Shown here in pieces: positions 19,941 through 27,563 of a stretch of DNA of 64,000 bases. Source of the DNA: an uncultured Ruminococcus sp. GTDB taxonomy: Bacteria; Bacillota; Clostridia; Oscillospirales; Acutalibacteraceae. Position 1 is the stretch's first letter. Each line of letters starts with the position of its first letter. A model generated the notes under the pieces. It was not told the DNA's origin. It saw only the letters and a list, made by a program, of their open reading frames with translations, and searched no databases. The DNA is taken from the NCBI GenBank assembly GCA_902768825.1, contig CACXMR010000013.1, positions 1 to 64,000 on the forward strand, in the 5' to 3' direction. Position numbers and translations under genes: made by a program.

Positions 19941-22034
19941 ATGACGAACGTACCCGAAATGTTTGGAAGCATGGTTTTTAATGACAAGAAAATGCAGGAG
20001 AGACTTCCTGTAACCACCTATAAGGCTCTGAAAAAAACCATTAAAAACGGTGAGCCCCTTGACATCAGTGTAGCAAATGCTGTAGCCAACGCCATGAAGG
20101 AATGGGCAGTTGAGATGGGCTGTACTCACTATACACACTGGTTCCAGCCCATGACAGGGATCACCGCAGAGAAGCATGACAGCTTCATTTATCCTGTAGA
20201 TGACGGACAGATCATCATGGAGTTTTCGGGTAAGGAGCTTATCAAGGGCGAGCCTGACGCATCAAGCTTCCCTTCAGGCGGCATCCGTGCCACCTTCGAG
20301 GCAAGGGGTTATACAACATGGGATCCCACCTCCCCTGCTTTTATCCGTGACAAAACATTATATATTCCTACAGCGTTCTGCTCCTATACGGGAGATATCC
20401 TTGATAAAAAGACCCCCCTTCTGCGTTCAATGGAACGTCTGAGCAGCGTTGCCACAGAGCTTCTTCACCTTTTAGGCAAGACCGACGTAACAAGGGTAAC
20501 TACCACAGTCGGCCCTGAGCAGGAGTATTTCCTCATCGACAAGAAAATGTATGACAAGCGCCCCGACCTGATCTTTACGGGCAGAACGCTTTTCGGCGCT
20601 CCCGCTCCCAAGGGACAGGAGCTTGAGGATCATTATTTCGGTTCAATCAAGACAAGAGTAGCCGCCTTTATGAACGAGCTTGATGAAGAGCTCTGGAAGT
20701 TAGGTGTAATGGCAAAGACAAAGCATAACGAGGTAGCGCCCTCACAGCATGAGCTGGCACCTGTATTTGCCACCTCCAATATTGCCACCGACCACAACGA
20801 GCTGACCATGGAGGTAATGAAGAAGACAGCCGAAAAGCACGGTCTTGTATGTATTCTCCACGAGAAGCCCTTTGCAGGAGTCAACGGCTCAGGCAAGCAC
20901 AACAACTGGTCTATCTCTACCAATACCGGAGAAAACCTGCTTGACCCGGGCAAAAATCCCGAAAACAACCTGCAGTTCCAGCTTTTCCTTGCGGCTATCG
21001 TCAAGGCAGTGCATGAATATCAGGATCTGCTGAGACTGACTGTAGCTTCGGCAGGCAACGACCACAGACTCGGCGCTAACGAGGCACCTCCGGCGATCAT
21101 TTCTATGTATCTTGGCGATGATCTTGGTGCTCTGGTAGATTCCGTAATTAACGGTACGGATTACAGTTCTCACGGAAAAACCGAAATGCTCACCGGCGTT
21201 GACGTACTTCCCGATTTCAAAAAGGATACCTCCGACAGAAACCGTACTTCGCCCTTTGCGTTCACAGGCAACAAGTTTGAATTCCGTGCTCTGGGTTCAT
21301 CCCTCAATATCGCCTGCCCCAACTATATGCTCAACACTATGGTGGCTGATGAGCTTGAACAGTTCTATGAAGAGCTGAAGAAGGCCGATAACCTTGAAGA
21401 AACCGAAAAGGCTATCATCAAGCGTACACTCACAGAGCATAAGAATATCATCTTCAACGGCGACAACTATTCGGACGAATGGGTAAAGGAAGCCGAGAGA
21501 AGAGGCCTCTGCAATTACCGTTCACTCCCGGAGGCTATGCAGCACTATGTTGACAAGAAAAACGTTGACCTGTTTGTGAGAAACGGAATCCTGACAGAGG
21601 CTGAGATCCGCGCAAGATATGAGATCGAGCTGGAGACCTACAGCAAGCAGCTCAGAATTGAAGCTCTTACGATGATCGACATGGCAGAGAAGAACATCAC
21701 ACCAGCCGTAATCTCATTTGTAAGCAAGCTTTCTGATGCGGCTATCGCAAAGAAGCAGCTCTCCGAGTCTTATTCGGTATATGCTGAAACCACTCTCATT
21801 GGTGAGCTTTCGGAGAAGCTTGAAGCCTTTGTCAAGAAGACTGCACAGCTCAAAGAGGCTGTTGACGGAGCGGCTGAATACAAAAATGACGCTCTTGCAT
21901 TATCAAGCTATTACCGCAACACAGTATTTGCACTGATGGACGAGCTGAGAAAAATCGGCGACGCAATGGAAACAAAGACATCGGCAGCCTACTGGCCCTA
22001 TCCGTCTTATGCCGAGATACTGTTTGGTGTATGA
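19941..22034 (+). CDS. glnN: Glutamine synthetase type III
   Basis: 697 residues, the length of GSIII rather than GSI (about 450). It makes glutamine from glutamate, ammonia and ATP, and works with the divergent GOGAT genes as the GS-GOGAT cycle. Motifs seen: [55 protein letters not shown] and [21 protein letters not shown], the last being typical of GSIII. The frame runs upstream to an ATG at 19875, but that codon lies in the loop of the leader hairpin. The ATG at 19941 has GGAGAGG in front and begins [13 protein letters not shown]. It is regulated by the promoter and the antiterminator leader directly upstream, and is followed by the ammonium-transporter gene. Confidence 0.95.
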   Translation: MTNVPEMFGSMVFNDKKMQERLPVTTYKALKKTIKNGEPLDISVANAVANAMKEWAVEMGCTHYTHWFQPMTGITAEKHDSFIYPVDDGQIIMEFSGKELIKGEPDASSFPSGGIRATFEARGYTTWDPTSPAFIRDKTLYIPTAFCSYTGDILDKKTPLLRSMERLSSVATELLHLLGKTDVTRVTTTVGPEQEYFLIDKKMYDKRPDLIFTGRTLFGAPAPKGQELEDHYFGSIKTRVAAFMNELDEELWKLGVMAKTKHNEVAPSQHELAPVFATSNIATDHNELTMEVMKKTAEKHGLVCILHEKPFAGVNGSGKHNNWSISTNTGENLLDPGKNPENNLQFQLFLAAIVKAVHEYQDLLRLTVASAGNDHRLGANEAPPAIISMYLGDDLGALVDSVINGTDYSSHGKTEMLTGVDVLPDFKKDTSDRNRTSPFAFTGNKFEFRALGSSLNIACPNYMLNTMVADELEQFYEELKKADNLEETEKAIIKRTLTEHKNIIFNGDNYSDEWVKEAERRGLCNYRSLPEAMQHYVDKKNVDLFVRNGILTEAEIRARYEIELETYSKQLRIEALTMIDMAEKNITPAVISFVSKLSDAAIAKKQLSESYSVYAETTLIGELSEKLEAFVKKTAQLKEAVDGAAEYKNDALALSSYYRNTVFALMDELRKIGDAMETKTSAAYWPYPSYAEILFGV

Positions 22035-22080
22035 TAATCGCTTATAAGGAATAAATTGATATAGGGAAAGAAAAGAGAGG

Positions 22081-22124
22081 TCTGTTCCCTGGGCTCCGGC
22101 AAACAGTGCCGGAGCGGGAGCAGA
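22081..22124 (+). other. Stable RNA hairpin between glnN and the ammonium-transporter gene
   Basis: TCTGTTCCC (22081-22089) pairs with GGGAGCAGA (22116-22124), one wobble. Inside this, GCTCCGGC (22093-22100) pairs with GCCGGAGC (22108-22115) around a seven-base loop. There is no T run, so it is not an intrinsic terminator. It could set mRNA stability or differential expression of the two genes. Confidence 0.6.
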
Positions 22125-22150
22125 CGGTAGGAAGAAAGGTGGAATGAAAT

Positions 22151-23875
22151 ATGGATCCTGTTGTTAATACAGCAATGGAACAGGCAGTCAAGCAAGCAAA
22201 TGACTATACGATCGCTATTTGGTTCCTGATCGGAGCTGCTCTTGTATTCTTTATGCAGTGCGGTTTTGCAATGGTAGAAACAGGCTTTACCAGAGCAAAA
22301 AATGCAGGAAACATCATAATGAAGAACCTGATGGATTTCTGTATCGGCACGATAATGTTCATTTTCCTGGGATTCGGACTTATGATGTCGGAAGACTATC
22401 TCTTTGGGCTGATCGGCGTGCCAAACCTGAACATATTCACGGATTTCAATAATTTTCCGTGGTCGTCATTCGTGTTCAATCTCGTTTTCTGCGCAACTGC
22501 AGCAACCATTGTTTCCGGTGCAATGGCAGAAAGAACAAAGTTTATCTCCTATTGCATCTACAGCGGACTTATCAGTCTTGTTGTCTATCCCATAGAAGCC
22601 GGCTGGGTATGGAACAGTCAGGGATGGCTCGCACAGCTTGGTTTTGTGGATTTTGCCGGCTCGGCATGTATTCATACCGTGGGCGGTATCTCGGCACTGA
22701 TCGGTGCGGCAATGGTCGGCCCCCGTATCGGCAAGTATTCAAAGGAAGGCAAGCCGAGAGCTATCCCCGGACACAGCCTTACCCTTGGTGCATTGGGCGT
22801 GTTTATCCTTTGGTTCGGCTGGTATGGCTTTAACGGTGCAGCAGCCACGGATGTTACACAGCTCGCACAGATATTTGCCACAACCACAGTTGCTCCTGCT
22901 GCGGCAACCTGTGCAACCATGATCTACACATGGATCAAAAACGGTAAGCCGGATGTTTCCATGTCCCTCAACGGCTCGCTGGCCGGACTGGTGGCTATCA
23001 CAGCCGGATGTCACACGGTGGACATTCTCGGCTCGCTGATCATCGGTATCGTCGCAGGTATTCTCGTAGTAATTGCAGTAGAGGTCGTAGACAGCAAGCT
23101 GAAGGTTGATGACCCTGTAGGCGCTGTTGCAGTTCATATGTGCAACGGTATCTGGGGCACAATTGCAGTAGGTCTGTTCTCAAAGGATGAAGGCACCCTC
23201 GGACTGCTTTATGGCGGCGGATTCACTCAGCTTGGAAAGCAGGCTTTAGGAATACTGTGTATCAGCGTATATACCGCAGTGCTTATGACAATAATCTTTT
23301 TCGTTCTTAAAAAGACTATCGGTCTTCGTGCTTCACGTGAAGAAGAGGTAAAGGGACTTGATCTCACTGAACACGGTCTCTCAAGCTCTTATGCTGATTT
23401 TATGCCTGTTCCGCAGATCCTTACCGGCAAGTCAGAGGAACAGGGTTCTGTACCTCCTGAAAAGGCTATCGAAGTAAATCTTCTTACTCCGCTGGAAAAG
23501 AAGCCGGATGATAGCAGGCCAAAGCTCACTAACGTAAGCATTGTTACAAAGCAGAGCAAATTTACCGAACTCAACTCAGCCCTGACTTCCATTGGTATTA
23601 CCGGTATGACGGTAACTCAGGTATTGGGCTGCGGCACTCAGAAGGGCAACACCGAATATTACAGAGGTGTGCCTGTTGAAATGAACCTGCTGCCGAAGAT
23701 AAGAATTGATATAGTTGTCAGCAAGATACCCGTAAAAACCGTTGTAGACACAGCTGTCAAGGCTTTGTACACTGGTCATATAGGCGACGGCAAGATCTTT
23801 ATCTATGACGTGGAAGACGTTGTAAAGATAAGGACAGGCGAAACAGGCTTTGACGCCTTGCAGGATCACAACTGA
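22151..23875 (+). CDS. Ammonium transporter with fused C-terminal PII domain
   Basis: 574 residues. Residues 1 to about 420 form an Amt/MEP/Rh channel for ammonium uptake, with FFMQCGFAMVETGFTRAKNAGN at the start and later HTVGGISALIGAAMVGPR. Residues from about 458 to the end are a complete GlnB/GlnK-type PII domain: T-loop GCGTQKGNTEYYRGVPVEMN and B-loop YTGHIGDGKIFI. The tyrosine uridylylated in enterobacterial PII (Tyr51) aligns with Val, so that switch is absent. ATP/ADP and 2-oxoglutarate binding may gate the channel directly. GGTGG lies eight bases before the ATG. It sits downstream of glnN and probably shares its transcript. Confidence 0.93.
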   Translation: MDPVVNTAMEQAVKQANDYTIAIWFLIGAALVFFMQCGFAMVETGFTRAKNAGNIIMKNLMDFCIGTIMFIFLGFGLMMSEDYLFGLIGVPNLNIFTDFNNFPWSSFVFNLVFCATAATIVSGAMAERTKFISYCIYSGLISLVVYPIEAGWVWNSQGWLAQLGFVDFAGSACIHTVGGISALIGAAMVGPRIGKYSKEGKPRAIPGHSLTLGALGVFILWFGWYGFNGAAATDVTQLAQIFATTTVAPAAATCATMIYTWIKNGKPDVSMSLNGSLAGLVAITAGCHTVDILGSLIIGIVAGILVVIAVEVVDSKLKVDDPVGAVAVHMCNGIWGTIAVGLFSKDEGTLGLLYGGGFTQLGKQALGILCISVYTAVLMTIIFFVLKKTIGLRASREEEVKGLDLTEHGLSSSYADFMPVPQILTGKSEEQGSVPPEKAIEVNLLTPLEKKPDDSRPKLTNVSIVTKQSKFTELNSALTSIGITGMTVTQVLGCGTQKGNTEYYRGVPVEMNLLPKIRIDIVVSKIPVKTVVDTAVKALYTGHIGDGKIFIYDVEDVVKIRTGETGFDALQDHN

Positions 23876-23890
23876 CTAACCCGCTTATGA

Positions 23891-23924
23891 CAGCGCCTGG
23901 CTTTTGGGATTACAAAAGGCGCTG
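23891..23924 (+). other. Hairpin downstream of the Amt-PII gene
   Basis: CAGCGCCT (23891-23898) and AGGCGCTG (23917-23924) are inverted copies, with an inner CTTTTG/CAAAAG stem and a GGATTA loop. No T run follows. It may act together with the terminator just after it. Confidence 0.5.
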
Positions 23925-23933
23925 ATCATATAA

Positions 23934-23982
23934 AGGGCAGTACCCTTCTTACCACTCCTGGGGTACTGCCCTGATTTTTTTT
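23934..23982 (+). terminator. Intrinsic terminator of glnN-amt
   Basis: AGGGCAGTACCC and GGGTACTGCCCT form a 12-bp stem, followed by GATTTTTTTT. Strong Rho-independent terminator about 60 bases after the stop codon. Confidence 0.88.
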
Positions 23983-24139
23983 AACCATATTGACGCTTAG
24001 TTAAAGGCCTATTTTCCTTAATGCTTTAAGTAAGATTGTACAAAAATCACTAAAAGAGCATTAGGCCGTGCAAGCAGGTTTTTTATGATCACTTTTATCT
24101 ATTATTGCAATAAATCGATAAAAAAATCCATGAAAATAC

Positions 24140-24168
24140 TTGAATTTCTTTCAAGCTTTCGATATAAT
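24140..24168 (+). promoter_or_regulatory. Promoter of the NRPS cluster
   Basis: TTGAAT (24140-24145), a 17-base spacer and TATAAT (24163-24168). A start near 24175 gives a leader of about 295 bases before the first gene, so this is a good candidate promoter for the STAS-RsbW-ACP-ligase-NRPS operon. Confidence 0.6.
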
Positions 24169-24270
24169 TATATAGAAAATGTCCGAAACTCTGGATAATT
24201 GATGTTTGGGCATTTAAGTGCTAAAAAAGGGGTTGACGAAAATGCCCGACAGTATGATTGTTTATAATGT

Positions 24271-24316
24271 GGCAACAAAGCAAAACTTTGGGCGTTTTTG
24301 TTGCCGGGACTTTTTT
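24271..24316 (+). terminator. Terminator-like hairpin inside the NRPS-cluster leader
   Basis: Nine-base stem GGCAACAAA/TTTGTTGCC, then GGGAC and six T. It lies downstream of the putative promoter and upstream of the first gene, so it would act as an attenuator. The 17-base loop is larger than in most terminators. Confidence 0.5.
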
Positions 24317-24374
24317 GAAATAGGAAAATCGGCGTGGTTCACTCTGTGGTCTTACGGACGAACTGCGCCTTTTT

Positions 24375-24410
24375 CTGTTTTATCTGTTTTATCATAAACA
24401 GATAAAACAG
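24375..24410 (+). repeat. Perfect 15-bp inverted repeat before the STAS gene
   Basis: CTGTTTTATCTGTTT (24375-24389) and its exact complement (24396-24410) flank the loop TATCAT. It is AT-rich and is not followed by a T run. It could be a protein-binding site or a second leader hairpin. Confidence 0.7.
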
Positions 24411-24470
24411 CCATAAGCAGCACTCGCTGCACCGCTATTTAAGTATTAAATATTATATGAGGTGATTTTA

Positions 24471-24767
24471 ATGCAGATTAAAAAAACACAGAACCAAAAA
24501 GAACTGATCCTTGCGCTTACCGGCAGCCTGGACAACAACACTTCAAAGCAGCTGGAAGCAGAGCTCTCCAAGTCCGTTGAAGGAATCACATCACTGAAAT
24601 TTGATTTCTCCGCTCTGGAATATATTTCATCGGCAGGATTGCGTGTGTTGCTGTCCGCTCAGAAAAAAATGCAGACCCAGGGAAAAATGTCCATCCGGGG
24701 TGCAAATCAGAGCGTCATGGATGTATTCGTGATCACCGGCTTTGCCAACATCTTTACCTTTGAATAA
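24471..24767 (+). CDS. STAS-domain anti-anti-sigma-factor-like protein
   Basis: A 98-residue single STAS domain of the SpoIIAA/RsbV type. In known systems such proteins bind a partner RsbW-type kinase when unphosphorylated and release its target. The phosphorylation site is visible in SALEYISSAGLRVLL, with Ser54 at the position of the conserved serine; the usual DST is SSA here. The ATG at 24471 has GAGGTG upstream; a GTG at 24462 overlaps that site. It is followed by an RsbW-like ATPase and then NRPS genes. No sigma factor is nearby, so the regulated target is open. Confidence 0.85.
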   Translation: MQIKKTQNQKELILALTGSLDNNTSKQLEAELSKSVEGITSLKFDFSALEYISSAGLRVLLSAQKKMQTQGKMSIRGANQSVMDVFVITGFANIFTFE

Positions 24768-25040
24768 TAAGATCCGTGATTATGGGCCGTTTATTTCAGC
24801 GATAAATGGAAATTATAATTATTGCGAAATAATCTGATTATGCTCAAATTTCGAGTTGGATCCTCTAACAAAACCAATAACGTGCCGATGCGGAGGAATT
24901 TTTTGGCAGAATCTTGTCTAAGCTCTACGGTTTATAATGACAGATATCAATGAGTTTTGACAAGATTATGTCGTCAAGTTTTTGTGCGTATGTACATCAG
25001 GTTTTTAGAGGTTTCCAAATTATAGAACGGATGGTGGTTC

Positions 25041-25451
25041 ATGTTTAAACTAAAGCTTATTGCAAAAGAAGAAAATCTTGATACTGTCAATGAGTTTGTA
25101 AACCGACAGCTTGCACAATCGAGTTGTTCTACGGATACTCGGGTAAAGATCGATATTGCCGTGGAAGAATTGTTCATCAATATAGCGAGTTACGCTTATG
25201 CTCCCCAGGAGCCCGGAGAAGTGCTTATTAAGATGTCCTTCACAGATACACCGCCTGCTGTAACGATTTCGTTTTCAGATCGGGGAGCACCCTATAACCC
25301 ATTGTCGCATCCCGATCCCGATGTGACGCTTCCTTTGGAAAAAAGACAAATCGGCGGAATGGGACTGTATTTAGTAAAAAGCTTGATGGATGATGTGCAA
25401 TATCGTTATTATGATGAGCAAAATGAGATTACAATAAAAAAAATACTATGA
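25041..25451 (+). CDS. RsbW-like ATP-binding protein (anti-sigma/serine kinase type)
   Basis: 136 residues, one GHKL/HATPase domain of the RsbW/SpoIIAB type. The N-box is IAVEELFINIASYAY (E-x3-N), the G1 box is SFSDRGAPYNP, and the G2 region is GGMGLYLVKSLMDDVQYRY. Members bind a sigma factor or other target and phosphorylate a STAS partner. It has GGTGG upstream of the ATG. It lies 273 bases downstream of the STAS gene and 19 bases upstream of the carrier-protein gene, so it belongs to the biosynthetic operon. The MATE exporter at the end of the operon carries a second domain of the same family. Confidence 0.85.
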   Translation: MFKLKLIAKEENLDTVNEFVNRQLAQSSCSTDTRVKIDIAVEELFINIASYAYAPQEPGEVLIKMSFTDTPPAVTISFSDRGAPYNPLSHPDPDVTLPLEKRQIGGMGLYLVKSLMDDVQYRYYDEQNEITIKKIL

Positions 25452-25470
25452 CAATTTTTGGAGGTTAAAA

Positions 25471-25713
25471 ATGAACGAGAAATTAAAACTGCTCCGGGAC
25501 TTTATGTTGGAATATAACCCTTCTGTGCCGGAGGAAATCGACACTTCCATGCAGATCATTGCAGATCTGGGTTTTAACTCGCTGACACTGATTGAGCTTG
25601 TTAACGATGCGGAAGACCGGTTTAACGTCGTCTTTGAAGATGAGGAATTGGCAAAAATTCAGACCGTCGGTGATATTCTTGGGATGCTTGAGCAAAAGGG
25701 TGCTTCATTCTGA
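25471..25713 (+). CDS. Free-standing acyl carrier protein
   Basis: An 80-residue carrier protein with the phosphopantetheine site in DLGFNSLTLIEL, where the serine carries the arm. GGAGG is eight bases upstream of the ATG. It is followed by an acyl-activating ligase and an NRPS whose first domain is a condensation domain. The natural reading is that it holds the starter acyl group and delivers it to that domain. No phosphopantetheinyl transferase gene lies in the window, so activation would rely on one elsewhere. Confidence 0.9.
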   Translation: MNEKLKLLRDFMLEYNPSVPEEIDTSMQIIADLGFNSLTLIELVNDAEDRFNVVFEDEELAKIQTVGDILGMLEQKGASF

Positions 25714-25765
25714 GGGATTCGAGTAAATACAGGTTTGTTCTAAAGACAATATTCTATGACGCTAT

Positions 25766-25809
25766 ACCGAGAATCCGTGTTAATCTTTAGCATTAATGCG
25801 GTTCTCGGT
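25766..25809 (+). other. Long imperfect hairpin between the ACP and ligase genes
   Basis: ACCGAGAA/TTCTCGGT forms the outer stem, with CCG/CGG and TTAAT/ATTAA inner stems around CTTTAGC. There is no T run. It may separate expression of the small genes from the ligase and NRPS. Confidence 0.5.
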
Positions 25810-25901
25810 GTTGCCGTATAATGGTCAAAACTGCGTTTGTTTCTGACTTGGAAATCCGCAGATAAAAATACCCAATCATTGGATAAATTAGGAGAATTTA
25901 T

Positions 25902-27527
25902 ATGAAAACTTATACCAATATCCCTGCACCTGACAAGAAAATCGTCACAACTTACCGGGAACTCTTGGAAAAAATGGTTGACAGCAGACCGGATATGCCG
26001 TTGATTTCCCTTTTGAATTATAAAACAAACGAAAAGAAAAATATTATGCCCGCCGAGTTTCTACATAGCGTTGATATGCTTGGCAGATGGTTTGCCGCAC
26101 ATGGCTGCAAGCGTGACAACGTCGCCATCCTCGCCGACAATTCCTATGAGTGGATTTTGACGATGTTTTCTGTTATCTGCAGCGACAATATCCTTGTTAC
26201 GCTGGATAAAGGACTTGAGATGCCGTCCCTCGAATATATTATCGAGAACAGCGACAGCAAGGTTCTGCTTTACTCTGCTGCATTCGCAGAAAAAGCAAAA
26301 ACTCTTGCTGAGAAGTATGGCCTGGATCTATACGCAATAGAGGATATTTCCCAGTTTATTGCTCAGGCAGAAGAGCTTCCTGATAACGGAAAGATTGAGA
26401 CCGACTGTGATGCACCGGCGATTCTCATGTATACCTCCGGAACCACCGGTCTTCCAAAAGGCGTTATTCTCAGCCAGAAAAACACCCTCAGCAATCTCCA
26501 ATATGCGGCCATGCAGGATGATTATTCGGGGGATTCCGTTTATCTCCTTCCTCTTAATCATATTTACGGTCTTGGTTCCGCTCTGCTGATTACGTTTATC
26601 AATCGTAATACTGTCACAATCAATACCAATATGCGGTATATGATGAATGATATTCTTGCAGGTAAGCCTGAGATTCTTTTTATCGTTCCGCTTTTTGTAC
26701 AAACGCTTTACAACGCTTTCCGAAAGTTTCTTAAGGCAAAAGGTCTTGCGGACAAGATCGACGCTATGATTGCGGAAAACAACCGCAAGGGTAATGTAAC
26801 CGCAGCTGAAAAACGTGCTATGTTTGCTGAAGTGCTGACATTTTTCGGCGGCAGGCTGTCAAGAATCGTCTCTGGCGGAGCACCGCTGGATATGGAATCC
26901 TGCAATGGATTTGCCGATTTTGGCATTACTGTACTGAACGGCTACGGCATCACAGAGTGTTCACCGGTTCTGGCGGTTAATCCCATTGTAAACAACAAGC
27001 CGGAATCCGTAGGAAAGGTAATCAAGTCCCTTGAAGTAAAGATCGAAAACCCCGATGAAAACGGTTATGGCGAAATCTGCGCAAAGGGCTCCTCAATTAT
27101 GATGGGCTATTACAAGAATGATGCAGAGAATGCAAAATCACTGATTGACGGCTGGTTCCACACCGGAGACAAGGGTTGGATGGACGATGAGGACTACCTG
27201 TATATCTGCGGCAGAATCAAGAATCTGATCATCCTCGCCAACGGTGAAAACGTATCGCCGGAAGAAATCGAAGGATTCATTTATCAGCAGATCAAAGCCG
27301 TTGCTGAGGTAGTCGTATATGACAAGAACGGTCATATCACCGCTCAGATATTCAAAAACGATGATTATATTCAGGAAAACGGCATAGAGGATGCGGAAAA
27401 TTATATCCGTGACGCTATTTCAGCCCTTAACCTGAAGCTGGCAATCTATAAGAGAATTGCCGAAGTTGAATTCAGAGATACACCGTTTGACAAAACAACA
27501 TCCAAAAAAATCAAGAGAATACTTTAA
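25902..27527 (+). CDS. AMP-dependent acyl ligase (acyl-CoA/acyl-ACP synthetase family)
   Basis: 541 residues of the ANL superfamily. Motifs seen are the P-loop YTSGTTGLPKGVILS, NGYGITECSP, YICGRIKNLIILANGENVSPEEIE, and the C-terminal catalytic lysine region DKTTSKKIKRIL. The RIKNLI and NGENVSPEE wording is closer to fatty-acid ligases than to amino-acid adenylation domains. It probably activates a carboxylic acid, likely a fatty acid, and loads the adjacent carrier protein as starter of the peptide. An amino or aryl acid cannot be excluded. The start has AGGAG upstream. The gene ends 36 bases before the NRPS. Confidence 0.85.
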   Translation: MKTYTNIPAPDKKIVTTYRELLEKMVDSRPDMPLISLLNYKTNEKKNIMPAEFLHSVDMLGRWFAAHGCKRDNVAILADNSYEWILTMFSVICSDNILVTLDKGLEMPSLEYIIENSDSKVLLYSAAFAEKAKTLAEKYGLDLYAIEDISQFIAQAEELPDNGKIETDCDAPAILMYTSGTTGLPKGVILSQKNTLSNLQYAAMQDDYSGDSVYLLPLNHIYGLGSALLITFINRNTVTINTNMRYMMNDILAGKPEILFIVPLFVQTLYNAFRKFLKAKGLADKIDAMIAENNRKGNVTAAEKRAMFAEVLTFFGGRLSRIVSGGAPLDMESCNGFADFGITVLNGYGITECSPVLAVNPIVNNKPESVGKVIKSLEVKIENPDENGYGEICAKGSSIMMGYYKNDAENAKSLIDGWFHTGDKGWMDDEDYLYICGRIKNLIILANGENVSPEEIEGFIYQQIKAVAEVVVYDKNGHITAQIFKNDDYIQENGIEDAENYIRDAISALNLKLAIYKRIAEVEFRDTPFDKTTSKKIKRIL

Positions 27528-27563
27528 GAGCAAAATTATCTGCAAAGGAGTTATACGGAAAAA

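Larger units (their letters stand above)
24175..24470 (+). promoter_or_regulatory. Structured leader of the NRPS cluster with an attenuator-like hairpin
   Basis: No gene lies between 23983 and 24470. The presumed leader has three structures. GTTTGGGCATT (24204-24214) can pair with AATGTCCGAAAC at its 5' side (24178-24189), while the overlapping GGGCATTT (24208-24215) can instead pair with AAATGCCC (24240-24247), so the two folds compete. GGCAACAAA/TTTGTTGCC (24271-24279 with 24297-24305) is followed by a run of six T at 24311, like a terminator. A perfect 15-bp inverted repeat with a six-base loop occupies 24375-24410. This is the layout of a conditional leader. I recognise no known riboswitch class. 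Confidence 0.5.

Noticed and set aside
24233..24268. TTGACG ... TATAAT as a promoter
   Set aside because: The spacer would be 24 bases, too long; the promoter at 24140-24168 has 17.
24271..24305. Second ANTAR target before the NRPS operon
   Set aside because: The small loop within the hairpin has five bases (CAAAA) and lacks the A1/G4 hexaloop pair; I keep it only as a terminator-like hairpin.
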